Part shown: positions 46,305 through 54,179 of the stretch, piece after piece
How the letters are laid out: each line of letters begins with the position of its first letter
How positions within the stretch are numbered: position 1 is the first letter of the stretch
Source: Chryseobacterium defluvii
Lineage (GTDB): Bacteria; Bacteroidota; Bacteroidia; Flavobacteriales; Weeksellaceae
DNA length: 64,000 bases
Direction of reading: 5' to 3'
NCBI RefSeq assembly: GCF_003634775.1
Contig: NZ_RBXB01000001.1
Span: 248,001 to 312,000, forward strand
Notes under the pieces: generated by a model
Told to the model about the DNA's origin: nothing
Database searches by the model: none
What the model saw: only the letters and a program-made list of their open reading frames with translations
Program-made: the position numbers and the translations under genes

Positions 46305-46326
46305 GTGTATAAAACTGTGTATAAAA
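46305..46326 (+). repeat. Paired GTGTATAAAA repeats beside the prophage integrase
   Basis: Two copies of GTGTATAAAA start at 46305 and 46317, 12 bp apart, between the core and the 3' end of the prophage integrase. By position they may be that enzyme's arm sites. Confidence 0.4.
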
Positions 46327-46328
46327 TC

Positions 46329-47603
46329 TTATTTTTTATTGAACTTATTCATTTCGGATTTTTTTAAATCATCTACAATTGCAATGTAAGGTTTCATTGA
46401 TTGATAATCCTTATGTCCAGTCCATTTCATTATTACTTCAGCTGGAATACCCAAATATAGACTATTTACTATGAAGGTTTTACGGCCAATATGAGAACTC
46501 ATCATTTCATAAAATGGATAGACTTCATCAAATCTTTTTTCTCCAATAAAATATACGTAATTAACTGGTTCATCAAATTCTAAAATACTTCCTATTATTT
46601 TTATCTGTTCATTAATTTCCTTTTCACTTTTTACTGGAAGAGATTTTACGCCTTGAAGGCTACTATATTTTGATAAGATTTCTTTAGTATAATCGTTCAA
46701 ATCGATTTTAATTGCATCCGTTGTTTTCTGTGTTGTAACATAAAAGAAATCATCCCGGATCTGAGTTTTTTTTAAAGCAAATACATCTGAATATCTTAAT
46801 GAACTAAAACAACAAAATGCAATAATATCCCTTGTTTCTTCCAAGTGTTTTTCTGATGGTTTAAATTTGTGATTATAAAATTTCATTAACCTTTCCCAAT
46901 TCATAAAAATTGGCTCGTTCAGATCAAAATTTGCACCCTTAAACTTTGGATAGAAAGTTTCATGTAAATCTCCATCATAAAAGCCTTTTTTCTTTGCCCA
47001 TTTTAGGACGGTTCTAACATCCTTAATAGTTCTGGACACGGTTGTATTTTTGTGTGGAGCACCAGGTTTACCCGTTTTAATGTTAATAGGTTCGGTTTGG
47101 AAATATTTCACAAATTTCACTAAATCTTTTTCCGTAACATTCTTTATGATTAGGTTGCTATTATAAAAATTCAAGTGATTTTCCAGTTTTTTAAATCTGT
47201 CATAATTTGATTTTGTCCAGGAATCCCTTTCTCCTGTTTCGTTTGCATACTCTAAAGCTGATTGAGCAAAAGTAGGATTAATAATTTTTTTTTTAGATTC
47301 AGATCTGCCATTTTTCTCACTAAATTTCAATTGGAGTTCTTCGGAGGAGGGGAATCTATTTTCTAAAATTTCAAACTCATCAAAAATTTTTTTTATGGTT
47401 TCTTCAATTTTATCCAGATCTTTATTCCTTGAATCTTTACGATTAACAATTCTTTGGTGTTCTTTATCCCATTCGGATGCTTTAACAGTAATTCCAGTGT
47501 ATAACTCGGGACGATTTGAATTGAAGGAAACGAATGCCCTAACAGGACTGTCAAGGTCTTTTTTTGATTTATTTATATAGAAATTTACTTTATGTTTGAG
47601 CAT
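46329..47603 (-). CDS. Tyrosine recombinase / integrase of the prophage
   Basis: A 424-aa recombinase distinct from the first one. The N-terminal arm domain ('LKHKVNFYINKSKKDLDSPV') is followed by a core-binding domain and a catalytic domain with Arg in 'CCFSSLRYSDVFALK', His-x-x-Arg in 'SSHIGRKTFIVNSLYL', His in 'KWTGHKDYQS' and Tyr in 'MKPYIAIVDD'. It reads toward the att core, the usual layout for temperate phages. ATG at 47603. Confidence 0.92.
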   Translation of the reverse strand: MLKHKVNFYINKSKKDLDSPVRAFVSFNSNRPELYTGITVKASEWDKEHQRIVNRKDSRNKDLDKIEETIKKIFDEFEILENRFPSSEELQLKFSEKNGRSESKKKIINPTFAQSALEYANETGERDSWTKSNYDRFKKLENHLNFYNSNLIIKNVTEKDLVKFVKYFQTEPINIKTGKPGAPHKNTTVSRTIKDVRTVLKWAKKKGFYDGDLHETFYPKFKGANFDLNEPIFMNWERLMKFYNHKFKPSEKHLEETRDIIAFCCFSSLRYSDVFALKKTQIRDDFFYVTTQKTTDAIKIDLNDYTKEILSKYSSLQGVKSLPVKSEKEINEQIKIIGSILEFDEPVNYVYFIGEKRFDEVYPFYEMMSSHIGRKTFIVNSLYLGIPAEVIMKWTGHKDYQSMKPYIAIVDDLKKSEMNKFNKK

Positions 47604-47607
47604 TTAA

Positions 47608-47895
47608 TCAATCATTGTTTTTTAAAGGTCCTTTCCCGGTTACAAGCCAATGCGCTGAAAAATTATATTTTTCTACCATTAACGTTAATAAGTTAAGTGG
47701 GAATTGTCGATGCGGTTCCTTAGTAAGTCTGGCCATATTGCTAGTATTTAAATTATTAATAACACAAAAAGTATGAAATCCTCTTAAGTTTTCGGTTGCT
47801 ATAACGTGGTAAACAGCTGTAAAAAAACGTCTAACAATAGGGAAATCGTTAGAGATTCTTTCGATATTCTCTTCGTATTTTGTTTTGGTTTTCAT
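47608..47895 (-). CDS. Small HTH-like phage regulator
   Basis: A 95-aa protein with 'HTFCVINNLNTSNMARLTKE' resembling a recognition-helix region and the ending 'NFSAHWLVTGKGPLK', which recurs in Bacteroidetes phage repressor-like proteins. I chose ATG at 47895; an ATG at 47931 is in frame but would overlap the upstream gene by 23 nt. It lies 4 nt before the integrase and may regulate lysogeny or excision. Confidence 0.55.
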   Translation of the reverse strand: MKTKTKYEENIERISNDFPIVRRFFTAVYHVIATENLRGFHTFCVINNLNTSNMARLTKEPHRQFPLNLLTLMVEKYNFSAHWLVTGKGPLKNND

Positions 47896-47908
47896 AAATG
47901 TTTTTATT

Positions 47909-48451
47909 TTACCAATCTTTATTTCCTTCATATTTTGTGTTCATAGATTCTTTCAGTCCATCAATGAGTTTATTGACTTTTATTGAAATTTGTTCTTTAA
48001 TGTTTTTCCATGCTACTTTATTTGGTTGTCCTCTTGATGGCCTTGGAACCTCATTAGATTCTGTAATCATTCCGTAGCTAATTGCTGGATTACCCATCAC
48101 GGTTGTGCCGGAATGCCGGAATGCATAAAATTTATATTTATACCTACCATTTTTAACGAAAATGCTTATTTTAAAATCAACATCACCTTGTACTGCGGAA
48201 GATCCAAAAAATAATTTACTAGGATTGTAAAACATTTTTCCATTCCCTGAAAGTTCACCATTATTTCTGTCTTCTGTTGCGATTACATACTTTTCATCAT
48301 TAAAGCTTTTGCCTATCCAGTTTCTGGCTCGGTTAAATAACTCGTCCTTTGTAATTGTAGAGTCTACTTTAATAACTTCTTCAAATTCGAAATATTGGGA
48401 AGAAATAATACCTGAAATAAAAAAACAAGTAAGGATTAAAATTTTTTTCAT
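47909..48451 (-). CDS. Exported DUF4468-like protein in the lysogeny region
   Basis: A 180-aa protein with a signal peptide ('ILILTCFFISGIISSQY') and the DUF4468 pattern 'ITKDELFNRARNWIGKSFN', 'VDFKISIFVKNGRYKYKFYA', 'AWKNIKEQISIKVNKLIDGL'. DUF4468 proteins are secreted Bacteroidetes proteins of unknown role. Placement between repressor and integrase means it is expressed from the prophage in the lysogen, the position of a lysogenic-conversion gene. Confidence 0.75.
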   Translation of the reverse strand: MKKILILTCFFISGIISSQYFEFEEVIKVDSTITKDELFNRARNWIGKSFNDEKYVIATEDRNNGELSGNGKMFYNPSKLFFGSSAVQGDVDFKISIFVKNGRYKYKFYAFRHSGTTVMGNPAISYGMITESNEVPRPSRGQPNKVAWKNIKEQISIKVNKLIDGLKESMNTKYEGNKDW

Positions 48452-48465
48452 AATATATTAGATTT

Positions 48466-49290
48466 TTAATAAACATCAGAAAAAGAACTTTCTACTTTCA
48501 TGACATAATAAAGCATTTTAACAGTGTTTAAAGAAACGTGAACATTATGGGCATATTCTGAGCTAGGGTTCCAGGAATCAACTGTTATTGTAGCTGTGTT
48601 TACGTTATGATCTATTATTTCCTTCAGGGTTGGTCGTCCGAAATCTGTGGAGGCTATTACCCATAAGGGAAATTTATTATATTTTAATTTATCTTTCCAG
48701 TGAATACGTTGTAATTCTCGCCCCCAAACAATACTCCCGTCAGGAACGTATCTGTTTACTTCTGTTCCCTCCATAGATCCTCCTTTTATTCTAAAAGCTG
48801 AATATTTTCCTTTAAGCGGACTTTTTACTACTGTCACATGTTGTTCAATGTCTACATAATCTGGATGCCTTGTATCTCCTTCATTATCCAACAGGCTTGC
48901 GGCAACATCCCATTCAAATAAAGGCATATACATTAGATACTCGCCATTGGGTAATTTTTCAAATCTATTTCCAAAAGAATTTTCTATTACTTCATTTTCT
49001 GCTTCATCTTCATTCATTTCTATGTAATCTACTGTGTCAACTTCTTTATTTGGTTCAATTTGTCTATTTTTTATAGCATTGCTGTATTGTAGCATTTCGC
49101 CATCACCAGTTAATAGCCAATCTATATTTAAATCGGTATAAATATTTTTGATTAATGTTAGTTTATCAGGCTGAATAGATTTTCTTATAGCATTTACATA
49201 CCCAGAAGACACATTTATAGATTCAGCGAACTTTCCTTGTGAAATTTTTTTGTTTTTCAAGTAAAATTTAAGTCTCTCTTTTACAGTCAT
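48466..49290 (-). CDS. Phage repressor, HTH plus S24 peptidase domain
   Basis: A 274-aa CI/LexA-type repressor. The N-terminal XRE HTH spans ~1-65 ('ISQGKFAESINVSSGYVNAI', 'DLNIDWLLTGDGEML'). The C-terminal S24-like domain has the nucleophile Ser in 'RIKGGSMEGTEVNRYVPDGS' and following strands. In this family RecA stimulates self-cleavage, inducing the phage. It is divergent from a cro-like gene, with palindromes between them. ATG at 49290. Confidence 0.88.
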   Translation of the reverse strand: MTVKERLKFYLKNKKISQGKFAESINVSSGYVNAIRKSIQPDKLTLIKNIYTDLNIDWLLTGDGEMLQYSNAIKNRQIEPNKEVDTVDYIEMNEDEAENEVIENSFGNRFEKLPNGEYLMYMPLFEWDVAASLLDNEGDTRHPDYVDIEQHVTVVKSPLKGKYSAFRIKGGSMEGTEVNRYVPDGSIVWGRELQRIHWKDKLKYNKFPLWVIASTDFGRPTLKEIIDHNVNTATITVDSWNPSSEYAHNVHVSLNTVKMLYYVMKVESSFSDVY

Positions 49291-49314
49291 TTAGTTATTT
49301 TTTAATTAAAATAC

Positions 49315-49383
49315 ATAGCAAAGCTATTGTTTATTATATAGCAATGTTATATATTTGCTTCATAGTTAACGTAAACATTTACG
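49315..49383. promoter_or_regulatory. Lysogeny switch: operators and divergent promoters
   Basis: O1 ATAGCAAAGCTAT (49315-49327) is a perfect inverted repeat and contains the minus-strand -7 box TAGCTTTG of the repressor gene (49326-49319). O2 ATAGCAATGTTAT (49338-49350) is a near copy 23 bp away. The rightward promoter is TTG (49327-49329), 20 bp, TATATTTG (49350-49357), so O1 and O2 cover its two boxes. A different palindrome, CGTAAA-CA-TTTACG (49370-49383), lies just before the cro-like ATG. Confidence 0.65.
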
Positions 49384-49399
49384 CAAATATAGAAAAGTT

Positions 49400-49648
49400 A
49401 TGAACATTAGCAAGATGGTTTACCAGAAAATTAAAGATGATTTATCATTCCGACTTGGTTTAGCCCAAGCAATGGGAATCTCAGAAAGACAAGTTCAAAA
49501 CTTGGTTAAATCAGCTGAAAGAGGAGTTTCGGTAAGATTGAGAGACTTTGTTGCTGTAGAATATTATAGATCAAAAGGTCTTTCAGATGATGAAATTTTT
49601 GAAAAGGAAATATCAACACAAAAAAAAGAAATAAATGAAAAAGTTTAA
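49400..49648 (+). CDS. Cro-like phage regulator
   Basis: An 82-aa protein: 'DDLSFRLGLAQAMGISERQV' and 'QNLVKSAERGVSVRLRDFVA' form a helix-turn-helix. It is the first gene of the rightward early operon, divergent from the S24 repressor, so a Cro-type role is likely. The palindrome at 49370-49383 may be its operator. It overlaps the next gene by 14 nt. Confidence 0.72.
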   Translation: MNISKMVYQKIKDDLSFRLGLAQAMGISERQVQNLVKSAERGVSVRLRDFVAVEYYRSKGLSDDEIFEKEISTQKKEINEKV

Positions 49649-49856
49649 CGTATTAAGGGCTTTCAGTAGAGCAAAAGTTTTTCCAAAAAATCAAAAGTAT
49701 CTGGGAAAAATTTTCATAAAGTCCATAAAGGAAAGTGACAATGCAGATGCAGCAAATGAGATTTTACTCGCTGCTTACATGCTAAAGCTTCCAAATTACT
49801 TCGAAATAGAAGATGAGTTTCACAAAAAATTCCCAATTAAATTTTCAAAAACTTAG
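49635..49856 (+). CDS. Small phage early protein, unknown
   Basis: 73 aa, basic N-terminus ('KKFNVLRAFSRAKVFPKNQK') and a helical middle ('ANEILLAAYMLKLPNYFEIE'). It overlaps the cro-like gene by 14 nt and is likely co-translated. Not recognised. Confidence 0.5.
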   Translation: MKKFNVLRAFSRAKVFPKNQKYLGKIFIKSIKESDNADAANEILLAAYMLKLPNYFEIEDEFHKKFPIKFSKT

Positions 49857-49860
49857 AAAC

Positions 49861-50175
49861 ATGTTACCTCCAGAAATATTAAACAAACCTCTTATTTCTA
49901 TGACTGGAAGCGAAATATTAGAATTATTCGGAGAAATTATTTCTAAGAATGATAAACCACAAGTTAACGATTTCACCGGCAAAAACTTGGTTTATGGAAT
50001 TAAAGGTTTAGCTGATTTGCTCAAATGTGGTAAGTCAAAGGCACAAGAAATTAAAAGCTCTGGAATTATTGATGAAGCTATAATCCAGACTGGAAAGAAA
50101 ATAATAATTGATTCTGAAAAAGCAATCGATTTATTAAAGAAAAATTCCCCGGCTGCAACCGAGGATGATGAATAG
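49861..50175 (+). CDS. DUF3853-family protein
   Basis: A 104-aa protein: 'LPPEILNKPLISMTGSEILE' at the start, then 'NLVYGIKGLADLLKCGKSKA' and 'GIIDEAIIQTGKKIIIDSEK', a winged-HTH/excisionase-like pattern characteristic of DUF3853 in Bacteroidetes phages and elements. Probably DNA-binding. ATG at 49861 is preferred over one at 49813 that would overlap the previous gene. Confidence 0.7.
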   Translation: MLPPEILNKPLISMTGSEILELFGEIISKNDKPQVNDFTGKNLVYGIKGLADLLKCGKSKAQEIKSSGIIDEAIIQTGKKIIIDSEKAIDLLKKNSPAATEDDE

Positions 50176-50199
50176 TTTAACCATTAAAGTCAAACATAT

Positions 50200-50520
50200 A
50201 TGTTAAGTACAAATGTAGGAATTATTTCTCCTATGGAACAAATAAAACTTCAAAAATTAGAAGCTTTTGTTTCAACAGATGAGAAAAAATACTTTGAAAC
50301 AGATTATACACTTTGCGAAGATGATAAAATAAGCATTGATGTATCATTAGAAATTGATTTGGATTTCCATCCGGATCTAGGAAAATCTCCTAAAAAATTA
50401 AAGGTTCATGTATTAGGCGGATATGATGCAAGAGAAAATGAAGACTTAGCTTTTAGTAAGTCCGACCTAAAGGAATTAGAGTCCTATATAGCAAAAAAAT
50501 TAATCCTTTATATCAACTAA
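50200..50520 (+). CDS. Phage early protein, unknown
   Basis: A 106-aa acidic cytosolic protein ('TLCEDDKISIDVSLEIDLDF', 'KVHVLGGYDARENEDLAFSK'). A second ATG at 50233 is a possible start. Part of the packed rightward operon; no family recognised. Confidence 0.5.
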   Translation: MLSTNVGIISPMEQIKLQKLEAFVSTDEKKYFETDYTLCEDDKISIDVSLEIDLDFHPDLGKSPKKLKVHVLGGYDARENEDLAFSKSDLKELESYIAKKLILYIN

Positions 50521-50522
50521 CC

Positions 50523-50711
50523 ATGAAATGGATTGTTATTAATTATGACAGAATAATGCTCATATTCTATCTGCTATTAGCTTTATCAAGTGTTTGTGTA
50601 TTGGTTCATCAATACTTTAAAGGACATTCTATCTGGGTTCCAGTGATTTTATTCTTGATCGCTTTCCAGGGGTTTAATATTCATTCTAAAAACATTTTAA
50701 ATGAAAGGTAA
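50523..50711 (+). CDS. Small two-helix membrane protein
   Basis: 62 aa with two predicted membrane helices ('IMLIFYLLLALSSVCVLVHQ' and 'IWVPVILFLIAFQGFNI'). Starts 2 nt after the preceding stop. A small phage inner-membrane protein; superinfection exclusion is possible but there is no direct evidence. Confidence 0.5.
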   Translation: MKWIVINYDRIMLIFYLLLALSSVCVLVHQYFKGHSIWVPVILFLIAFQGFNIHSKNILNER

Positions 50712-50898
50712 TGAAACAATTAATAAGTCTATGGTCATGGTTTTTTGTTCAGTACAGATACTTTCTTCAGTACCTAATGAAAATATAGTAGCAAAAAGAA
50801 ATATCCATAAGAGAAGACTTTGGAAAGTGTGGGTCTACGAAAACAAAAAGAACACATTGGATCAACAACGTAGGAATTTTGATTTAAATAACCATTAA
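50701..50898 (+). CDS. Small basic phage protein, unknown
   Basis: 65 aa, rich in Lys, Arg and Asn ('NIHKRRLWKVWVYENKKNTL'), overlapping the previous gene by 11 nt and followed by the ERF gene. Composition is compatible with a real protein but it is not recognised. Confidence 0.4.
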   Translation: MKGNETINKSMVMVFCSVQILSSVPNENIVAKRNIHKRRLWKVWVYENKKNTLDQQRRNFDLNNH

Positions 50899-50908
50899 AT
50901 AAAATAAA

Positions 50909-51583
50909 ATGAGTTCACTATATAAAAAGCTTCACCAAATACAAACCAAAATTAATGGTCTTGGTAAAGATAAAGCCAGCGGGCAATATGGTTATGTTTC
51001 CGGGGCCAAAGTATTCGAATTTATTCGGCCTCTTATGAATGATCTTGGTTTGATTTTAAAACAAGAAATTCTATCAATTGATAATGACCGCCAAGATTAT
51101 AAAACAGGAATCGGTACTCAGTATGAAAAACCAAAGTCTGAGATTCTTTCGAAAGTTATGATGCGATTCACTTGGATTGACATCGAAACTGGAGAAAAGG
51201 ATGAAAACTTATTTGGAGCTAACGGACAGAATGATTGGGAAAAAGGATTAGGTTCTGCATTAACCTATGCTGAAAGATATTTCTTCCTTAAGTTCTTTCA
51301 TATTCCTACTGACGAGGATGATATAGATAATGAGTTGAGGAAAAAGGTTGATGATGAAAAACATCAAAATAGCGCAGCAACACAGGCATCTGAAAATAAG
51401 CCTGCCAATACTACGACTACTCAAACTCCTCTGCCGTTCTTGAATGAAAATGATGAGAATTGGAAGAAAGTTGAGGAATCTATTAAGAAGGGAGAAAAGA
51501 TAAAACTGTCAAGCCTGCAAAAGAGATTTAAAATGAGCAAAGCAACAGTTGACTTACTTAAAACCAAATTTCAAATTCAATAA
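50909..51583 (+). CDS. erf: ERF-family single-strand DNA annealing protein
   Basis: A 224-aa recombinase. The ERF core is visible in 'GQYGYVSGAKVFEFIRPLMN', 'RFTWIDIETGEKDE' and 'GLGSALTYAERYFFLKFFHI', followed by 'PTDEDDIDNE', a typical ERF ending. The C-terminal part is a variable linker plus a basic helical tail. It anneals complementary single strands during phage recombination and probably works with the exonuclease encoded 2 nt downstream. Confidence 0.9.
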   Translation: MSSLYKKLHQIQTKINGLGKDKASGQYGYVSGAKVFEFIRPLMNDLGLILKQEILSIDNDRQDYKTGIGTQYEKPKSEILSKVMMRFTWIDIETGEKDENLFGANGQNDWEKGLGSALTYAERYFFLKFFHIPTDEDDIDNELRKKVDDEKHQNSAATQASENKPANTTTTQTPLPFLNENDENWKKVEESIKKGEKIKLSSLQKRFKMSKATVDLLKTKFQIQ

Positions 51584-51585
51584 TC

Positions 51586-52590
51586 ATGGGAGCAATGAAA
51601 AACACAGCTATCGAAGCACAAGAACAAGAAGCGATAAATATTCCACCAATTGAACAACCGGATGAGAGATCAAAACGTGAGATTTTAATTGATAGGCTAA
51701 TAAAGAAAGATATTCATATGTCCTACTCGAAATTAAAGAATCTTACTAGCCCTATCAATTTCATGAATGCATTGCTTCAGCCAAAAAAGAAAAATGCTGG
51801 AATGAACTTTGGAAGCATGGTTGATTGTCTTGTTTTGGAAGAGGATAAGTTCGAGGACAAGTTTGTTATTATTTCAAAAGGTCCTTCAAAAGGAAATCAA
51901 GAAGACATGGTGGATGAAATTATGAAATCTCACCCTCTTGATGATTTCGACAAAGTTTTTGAACAAGCATTTAAAAACAACTACAAAGCTGGGAAAATAG
52001 AATCTGTAGAACATTTAAGAGCTTATTGTAAAGCTTTATTAAATGGTAAAGATTGCGTTTCTCAAAGCGATTATGATTTAGCTGTAAAAATTGCAGATCA
52101 TCTTAAAAACGCTCCAGATGTAGCTGATGAGCTTTGTATTTGTGAGGAATTTCAAAAAATGATCAGATTTGAATTTATGGGATGGCAGTTCGTTGCAATT
52201 CTTGATACCTGGGCACCTTCTATTTTCCATGACATGAAATTTGTTTCCCAATTAAACCCTGATAAATTCAAATGGGAAATTGAAAAGTACGATTATGAAA
52301 TGCAAATTGGGGTTTATGCAAAAGGGTTAGAGATTCTGGGATTATCTATCAATCCAAAATTCAAATACATTCTTTATGATGATGACTTTAATTATTCGGT
52401 TCCGGAAATTGAGGTTGGTTATATCGATTTCTGTAAAAGAAAATTCGAATACTATGTAATGCGCCTTAATAAGATGGTGGAAGAAAAAGCCTTTGACAGA
52501 TCCTATGATTATTTCAAAAGCAAAAATGTGATCTATAAGCCACAGTGGGCTCCTGGATTTGATTATACAATCTTTCAAAATAACGAATAA
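51586..52590 (+). CDS. PD-(D/E)XK exonuclease, RecE/YqaJ-like
   Basis: A 334-aa nuclease. 'IHMSYSKLKNLTSPINFMNA' and 'AGMNFGSMVDCLVL' are the start of the family domain; 'AILDTWAPSIFHDMKFV' supplies the Asp...(D)xK active site and 'YEMQIGVYAKGLEILG' the Gln-containing helix. Such enzymes produce 3' single strands used by the ERF protein encoded upstream; together they form a Red-like pair. Its stop overlaps the next start. Confidence 0.82.
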   Translation: MGAMKNTAIEAQEQEAINIPPIEQPDERSKREILIDRLIKKDIHMSYSKLKNLTSPINFMNALLQPKKKNAGMNFGSMVDCLVLEEDKFEDKFVIISKGPSKGNQEDMVDEIMKSHPLDDFDKVFEQAFKNNYKAGKIESVEHLRAYCKALLNGKDCVSQSDYDLAVKIADHLKNAPDVADELCICEEFQKMIRFEFMGWQFVAILDTWAPSIFHDMKFVSQLNPDKFKWEIEKYDYEMQIGVYAKGLEILGLSINPKFKYILYDDDFNYSVPEIEVGYIDFCKRKFEYYVMRLNKMVEEKAFDRSYDYFKSKNVIYKPQWAPGFDYTIFQNNE

Positions 52591-52964
52591 TGGAATTACA
52601 AGGAACAGTGAAATTTATTGGAGCCATTCAAACTTATCAAAGTGGTTTCCAGAAGCGAGAAATAGTTATTCTAACAGAAGAACAATACCCACAGCCAATA
52701 AGTATTGAATTTTTATCTGATAAAATATCCTTGCTGGATAATGTGCAATCAGGTGAAAGTGTAAAGATTGGAATAAATATCCGGGGGCGAGAGTGGACCA
52801 ACCCACAAGGTGAAACTAAATACTTCAATTCCATAAATGGGTGGAGATTGGAAAAAGTAAATAAAGCCGGTTCACAGCCTCAAAACACACAAACCAATTC
52901 GGCTCCTGTATATAATAACGAAAATCCATTTGCTGGAGACGATGATGATGATCTTCCTTTTTAA
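52590..52964 (+). CDS. DUF3127-family SSB-like protein
   Basis: A 124-aa OB-fold-like protein: 'MELQGTVKFIGAIQTYQSGF', 'SVKIGINIRGREWTNPQGET' and 'YFNSINGWRLEKV'. The C-terminus is a flexible linker ending 'GDDDDDLPF', like the acidic tail by which SSB recruits repair and replication partners. It likely coats single-strand DNA during phage recombination and replication. Overlaps the exonuclease gene by 1 nt. Confidence 0.85.
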   Translation: MELQGTVKFIGAIQTYQSGFQKREIVILTEEQYPQPISIEFLSDKISLLDNVQSGESVKIGINIRGREWTNPQGETKYFNSINGWRLEKVNKAGSQPQNTQTNSAPVYNNENPFAGDDDDDLPF

Positions 52965-52976
52965 TTATTGAAAATT

Positions 52977-53414
52977 ATGAAAGCAATTGAAATCGAAACA
53001 ATCATCCGTGAGGGCAAATTCAGGCAAAATCTTGATTTAATAAAACAGGCAGCCCAAAAGTATGAAGGTAAAGAGATCATTGTGATTTTCAAAAGAAAAT
53101 ATAAGAAGAGATCCAATTACCAAAACAGTTTTTATTGGGGTGTTTGGATTCCTATACTTCAAAGAGCAATACATGAAACCTGGGGCGAGATAAGATCAGC
53201 TGAAGATGTTCATGATATTATAAAGATGAATTGCAATTATGAAGAAAAGATCAATGAAGAAACCGGATCATTTATAAGGGTTCCTCAATCCTCAACAAAG
53301 CTCAATACCTATGAATGGGAAAATGAATTCAAACAAAAAATTAGACAATTCGCGCTAGACTTTTTTAATGTGGTTCTTCCGGAACCTAATGAACAATTAA
53401 AAATAGACATGTGA
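52977..53414 (+). CDS. NinB-like recombination protein (tentative)
   Basis: A 145-aa protein: 'YKKRSNYQNSFYWGVWIPIL', 'AEDVHDIIKMNC' and a C-terminal 'FKQKIRQFALDFFNVVLPEP'. The pattern of an Arg-Ser-x-x-Gln-Asn segment followed by a WG helix resembles NinB-type phage recombination mediators, and the position next to ERF/SSB fits. ATG at 52977; the TTG at 52968 is less likely. Confidence 0.55.
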   Translation: MKAIEIETIIREGKFRQNLDLIKQAAQKYEGKEIIVIFKRKYKKRSNYQNSFYWGVWIPILQRAIHETWGEIRSAEDVHDIIKMNCNYEEKINEETGSFIRVPQSSTKLNTYEWENEFKQKIRQFALDFFNVVLPEPNEQLKIDM

Positions 53415-53578
53415 AAATAGGTGATGAAATGACATTAAACAAAGATGCGAAGTTCGGGAAAAGCTTCTGGGCTTCCAAAGGTGAAAAAGTAAAGGTGGTA
53501 GGAATAAGCGGGAACGCTATCACCTGTGAAAATAAAAAAGGATTAAAGTTTCCCTGCAACATTAAAGATTTAGAATAA
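53411..53578 (+). CDS. Small beta-rich phage protein, 55 aa
   Basis: A GTG start at 53411 overlaps the previous TGA by 4 nt (GTGA). The product contains 'NKDAKFGKSFWASKGEKVKV' and 'ISGNAITCENKKGLKFPC', an SH3-like pattern. An ATG at 53429 is an alternative start. It exactly fills the gap between two operon genes, which supports it; function unknown. Confidence 0.55.
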   Translation: MKIGDEMTLNKDAKFGKSFWASKGEKVKVVGISGNAITCENKKGLKFPCNIKDLE

Positions 53579-53579
53579 T

Positions 53580-54176
53580 ATGAAAACATTTCAAATTACA
53601 AAAGAACAAATTTCAAAAATTTATGCATGCTCAAATTCTGGATGGCTTAATGAAAAATTAAAAGAATGGTGGCCGGAAGCTTTTAACACAGAATTGCAAG
53701 TTGGTAACTGGTATAAATCAAAATCTAATAACATAGCCTTTTATCAGGGTGAAGGTGTTTTGACTTTTGGCATTAATGAACTAAGAGGTTGGATAGAATC
53801 CCCAAATTGGTTTAATGAATTCAATATTACTAAGCATAACTGTAGACCTGCTACAAAAGATGAGGTAAGAACTGCATTAATTGCTGAAGCAAAACGCCGT
53901 GGAATAAAATCAGGCTCATGTTTGAAAACACCTAAAAATTTCGGAAACGGAAAATTCTCTGACGGCTTATTTCTTAAAAGGGATTCGGAATTTGAATTTG
54001 ATTGGAATGACTTAAGAATTCGGAGTGCTACAATAGAAGGCAGTGCCGCTGTGATCTTTAAAGATGGAGTATGGGCTGAAATAATTCAAGAAAAAGAGGT
54101 TACAATGGAAGAAATATCTGAAAAATTCGGTGTTCCTCTTCTAGGTCTAAAAATAGTTAACAATTCAAAATCATAA
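53580..54176 (+). CDS. Phage protein, unknown
   Basis: A 198-aa protein: 'TFQITKEQISKIYACSNSGW', 'LQVGNWYKSKSNNIAFYQGE', and 'RPATKDEVRTALIAEAKRRG'. The last pattern recurs in phage hypothetical proteins of Bacteroidetes. It ends with NNSKS, and its last 15 bases are repeated at the end of the next gene. No function can be given. Confidence 0.55.
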   Translation: MKTFQITKEQISKIYACSNSGWLNEKLKEWWPEAFNTELQVGNWYKSKSNNIAFYQGEGVLTFGINELRGWIESPNWFNEFNITKHNCRPATKDEVRTALIAEAKRRGIKSGSCLKTPKNFGNGKFSDGLFLKRDSEFEFDWNDLRIRSATIEGSAAVIFKDGVWAEIIQEKEVTMEEISEKFGVPLLGLKIVNNSKS

Positions 54177-54179
54177 AAT

